Shown here: positions 61,777 to 64,000 of the stretch, piece by piece
Numbering within the stretch: the stretch's first letter is position 1
How the letters are laid out: every line of letters begins with the position of its first letter
From: Novosphingobium sp. 9
Lineage (GTDB): Bacteria > Pseudomonadota > Alphaproteobacteria > Sphingomonadales > Sphingomonadaceae
Length of the DNA stretch: 64,000 nt
Direction: 5' to 3'
Assembly: GCF_025340265.1 (NCBI RefSeq)
Contig: NZ_CP022707.1
Span: forward strand, 1,054,501 to 1,118,500
The notes under the pieces: model-generated
The model's input: only the letters and a program-made list of their open reading frames with translations
Databases searched by the model: none
Told to the model about the DNA's origin: nothing
Position numbers and translations under genes: made by a program

Positions 61777-63013
61777 ACGCGCTCCCCCTCGGTGGCGCCC
61801 GCGCCGTCGCGCGTTGCGATGCGCTGAAAGTCGCGCCCTATTCGGACATGGAAGGCGGGCTGTTCCGCGCCTATCTGACGCCCGCCTATGCCGCGGCGCA
61901 GGATGCTCTCGCGGGGTGGATGGCCGAGGCAGGGATGACCGTGCGGCGCGATCCGGCGGCCAATCTGGTGGGGCGCTATCAGGGCGCAACCCCGGATGCG
62001 CCCGCGCTGATGATCGCCAGCCACCTCGATTCGGTGCGCGACGGTGGGGCTTACGATGGGCCGCTCGGCATCATGCTGGGCATCGAGGCGGTCACGGCGC
62101 TGCATGCCAAGGGGCGGCGCCTGCCCTTCGCCATCGAGGTCTATGCCTTCGGGGACGAGGAAGGCTCGCGCTTTCCCGCCGCGATGCTTACCAGCCGGGC
62201 GGTCGCGGGCACGCTGGAGCCCGAGGCGCTCGATCTGGCGGACAACGCGGGCGTATCGCTGGCCGAGGCGGGTGTCGATCTGATCGATTACCTCTCCGCC
62301 AAGCGCTCGCCGCGCGAGATTTTCGCCTATCTCGAAACGCATATCGAACAGGGCCCGGTGCTGGAGGCGGCAGGGCTTGCCGTGGGCACCGTCACCGGGA
62401 TCGCCGCGCAACTGCGCTATGGCGTGAGCGTGAAAGGCATGGCCGGGCACGCGGGCACCACCGCGATGCCGCTGCGCCGCGATGCCATGGCGGGCGCCGC
62501 CGAGATGGTGCTGGCCGCCGAGCGGATCGCCCGCGCCGATGCGTCCGATCTTGTCGCCACGGTGGGCAAGCTGGAAACGCTGCCGGGCGCGGCCAACGTG
62601 ATCGCGGGCGAAGTGCGCTTCACGCTCGACGTGCGTTCGGGGGATGCGGCGCGGCGCGACCGGGCCGCGCTCGACATTCTCGCCGCGTTCGAGCGGGTCG
62701 CGTCGGATCGCGGCCTGACGCTCGATGTCTCGCTGATCCACGACCTTGCCCCAGTCCCTGCGCCCCGGCGCTGATGGACCTGATGGACGCGGCGCTGGCC
62801 GATGTCGGGCAGCCGGTGTTCCGGCTTGTCTCGGGCGCAGGCCACGATGCCATGAACATGGCCGCGCTGTGCCCCACTGCGATGCTGTTCGTGCGCTGCC
62901 GGGGCGGGGTGAGCCACAATCCTGCCGAACATGTCGAGCCTGCCGATGCGGATATCGCGCTTCAGGTCATGCTCGGCTTTATCGACCGCCTTGGAGCGAC
63001 GTATCATGCCTGA
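61770..63013 (+). CDS. hpxK: Allantoate amidohydrolase-like M20 hydrolase (apparent frameshift)
   Basis: Zn/Mn-dependent M20 hydrolase, about 414 residues. Metal and active-site motifs: ASHLDSVRDGGAYDGPLGIMLG, YAFGDEEGSRFPAAMLTSR, ETHIEQGPVLE, GMAGHAGTTAMPLRRDA and the C-terminal RLVSGAGHDAMNMA and GVSHNPAEHVEPADA. The frame breaks at the CCC run 62756-62758; one more C gives LAPVPCAPALMDLMDAAL and the normal end at TGA 63011-63013. In the ureide route it turns allantoate into ureidoglycine. Confidence 0.86.
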
Positions 63014-64000
63014 CCTCGATCCCCAGCTCTTCGGCGAGATCGACCCGCCCAGCGCCTGCTGATGGGGCCGGGGCCGGTCAATGCCCACCCGCGCGTGCTG
63101 CGCGCGATGAGCGCGGACCTGCTCGGCCAGTTCGATCCCGAGATGACCGGCTACATGGAGCAGGTCATGGCGCTCTACCGGCCGATCTTCGGGACGCAGA
63201 ACCGCTGGACGATGCTGGTCGACGGCACCGCGCGCGCCGGGATCGAGGCGGCGCTCGTCAGCCTTGTCGCGCCGGGCGATACTGTGCTGGTGGTCAACTT
63301 CGGGCGCTTCGGCCTGCTGCTGACAGAGATACTCCAGCGCATCGGCGCCAGGATCGAGACGGTGGAAGCGCCGTGGGGCGAGACGGTGCCGATGGACGCC
63401 ATCGCCGAGGCGATCCACCGCACCGCGCCGCATGTCGTCGCGACGATCCACGGCGATACCTCGACGACGATGGCGCAGCCGCTCGAAGGTTTCGGCGCAC
63501 TGTGCCGGGCGGCGGGCGCGCTGAGCTATGTCGATGCCACTGCCACTATTGGCGGCATGGAACTGGCGGCGGACCGCTGGGATGTCGATGTCGTCACCGG
63601 GGGCTGCAGAAGTGCCTCGGCGGCCCGTCCGGCTCGGCGCCGATTACGATCTCCGAGGCAGCGGCAGAGCACATCTTTGCGCGCCGTCATGTCGAGGCGG
63701 GTATCCGCATGCCGGGCCTTACCGACGGGGCGGGGCCGCGCATCGGCTCGAACTACTTCGACCTCGCGATGATCATGGACTACTGGTCAGAGAAGCGCCT
63801 CAATCACCACACCGAGGCGACCTCGATGCTCTATGCTGCGCGCGAATGTGCCCGCGTGGCGCTGGGCGAGGGGCTGGCGGCGCGCTATGCCCGCCATGCC
63901 AGCGCGGGCAGGGCGATGACGGCGGGGTTGCGCGCGATGGGCCTGACCGTGTTCGGCACCGATGCCACGCGCATGACCAACGTCACCGGCGTCCATATTC
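63006..64000 (+). CDS. hpxJ: Ureidoglycine-glyoxylate aminotransferase-like, class V (two apparent frameshifts; runs off window)
   Basis: PLP-dependent class V aminotransferase of the PucG/HpxJ group, converting ureidoglycine and glyoxylate to oxalurate and glycine. The start ATG 63006 overlaps the hpxK stop. Two breaks: the CCC run 63048-63050 (repair gives DPPQRLLMGPGPVNAHPRVL) and the G run 63599-63603 (repair gives VVTGGLQKCLGGPSGSAP, with the PLP Lys in LQKCLGG). Other motifs: TMLVDGTARAGIEAAL, IHGDTSTTMAQP, YVDATATIGGMEL. The frame is open to the last base, so the C-terminus lies outside. Confidence 0.86.

Overview
The window looks like part of a chromosome from a GC-rich alphaproteobacterium of the order Sphingomonadales, close to Novosphingobium, Sphingobium or Sphingomonas. 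This rests on protein resemblance (LigM/LigJ/LigB-type aromatic catabolism, a ybgC-tolQRAB-pal operon, a PEP-CTERM protein, TonB receptors) and on base composition. No rRNA or tRNA was seen, so the species is open.

Layout. 1-6.2 kb: end of gmk, a complete IS630-family element sitting exactly on the stop codon of an AAA ATPase gene, a DUF924 gene, dapD, small and cupin proteins, and an inverted-repeat pair. 6.9-12.7 kb: osmC-like gene, then hisB-hisH-hisA-(two tiny membrane proteins)-hisF, a 52-residue PEP-CTERM protein, hisE and a HIT hydrolase. 12.8-17.8 kb: ybgC-tolQ-tolR-tolA-tolB-pal, mostly with ATGA overlaps. 17.8-30.7 kb: housekeeping genes (J-domain protein, AEC carrier with divergent LysR, infC with a probable AUA start, pdeM, hemF, CLC channel, PilZ, rsh, PNPOx-like protein, ynfA, OprB porin).

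30.8-52.1 kb is the most interesting part. On the minus strand, a LigM-type tetrahydrofolate O-demethylase is followed by metF, purU and folD, a complete route from aromatic methoxyl carbon to formate. Next come a LysR regulator boxed by long hairpins, a DUF985 cupin, a TonB receptor, a secreted HbpS/GlcG protein and an unusual LysR with two N-terminal HTH domains. Divergent from the latter is an operon-like run of eight genes: a 4,5-dihydroxyphthalate-decarboxylase-like protein, a LigJ-like hydratase, a second amidohydrolase, an MFS transporter, a class III extradiol dioxygenase, an HpcH/HpaI aldolase, a ThDP-dependent enzyme and a second decarboxylase-like protein. It ends at a strong intrinsic terminator. 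It reads as an uptake and meta-cleavage route for a methoxylated or hydroxylated aromatic acid, with a gene set that matches no pathway I know.

52.2-56.1 kb: a secreted low-complexity protein and an exported subtilisin, divergent from an ECF sigma/anti-sigma pair. 56.3-64 kb: a purine/ureide catabolic cluster (HpxX/HpxY-like amidase pair, AzgA-type purine permease, exported nucleosidase-like protein, HpxW-, HpxK- and HpxJ-like enzymes); the last gene runs off the window.

Quality warning: at least ten single-base contractions in short G/C runs break otherwise intact, often essential genes (dapD, osmC-like, AEC, pdeM, dioxygenase, subtilisin, nucleosidase, hpxK and hpxJ twice). They look like sequencing or consensus errors rather than real pseudogenes. 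I give the joined coordinates in each case.
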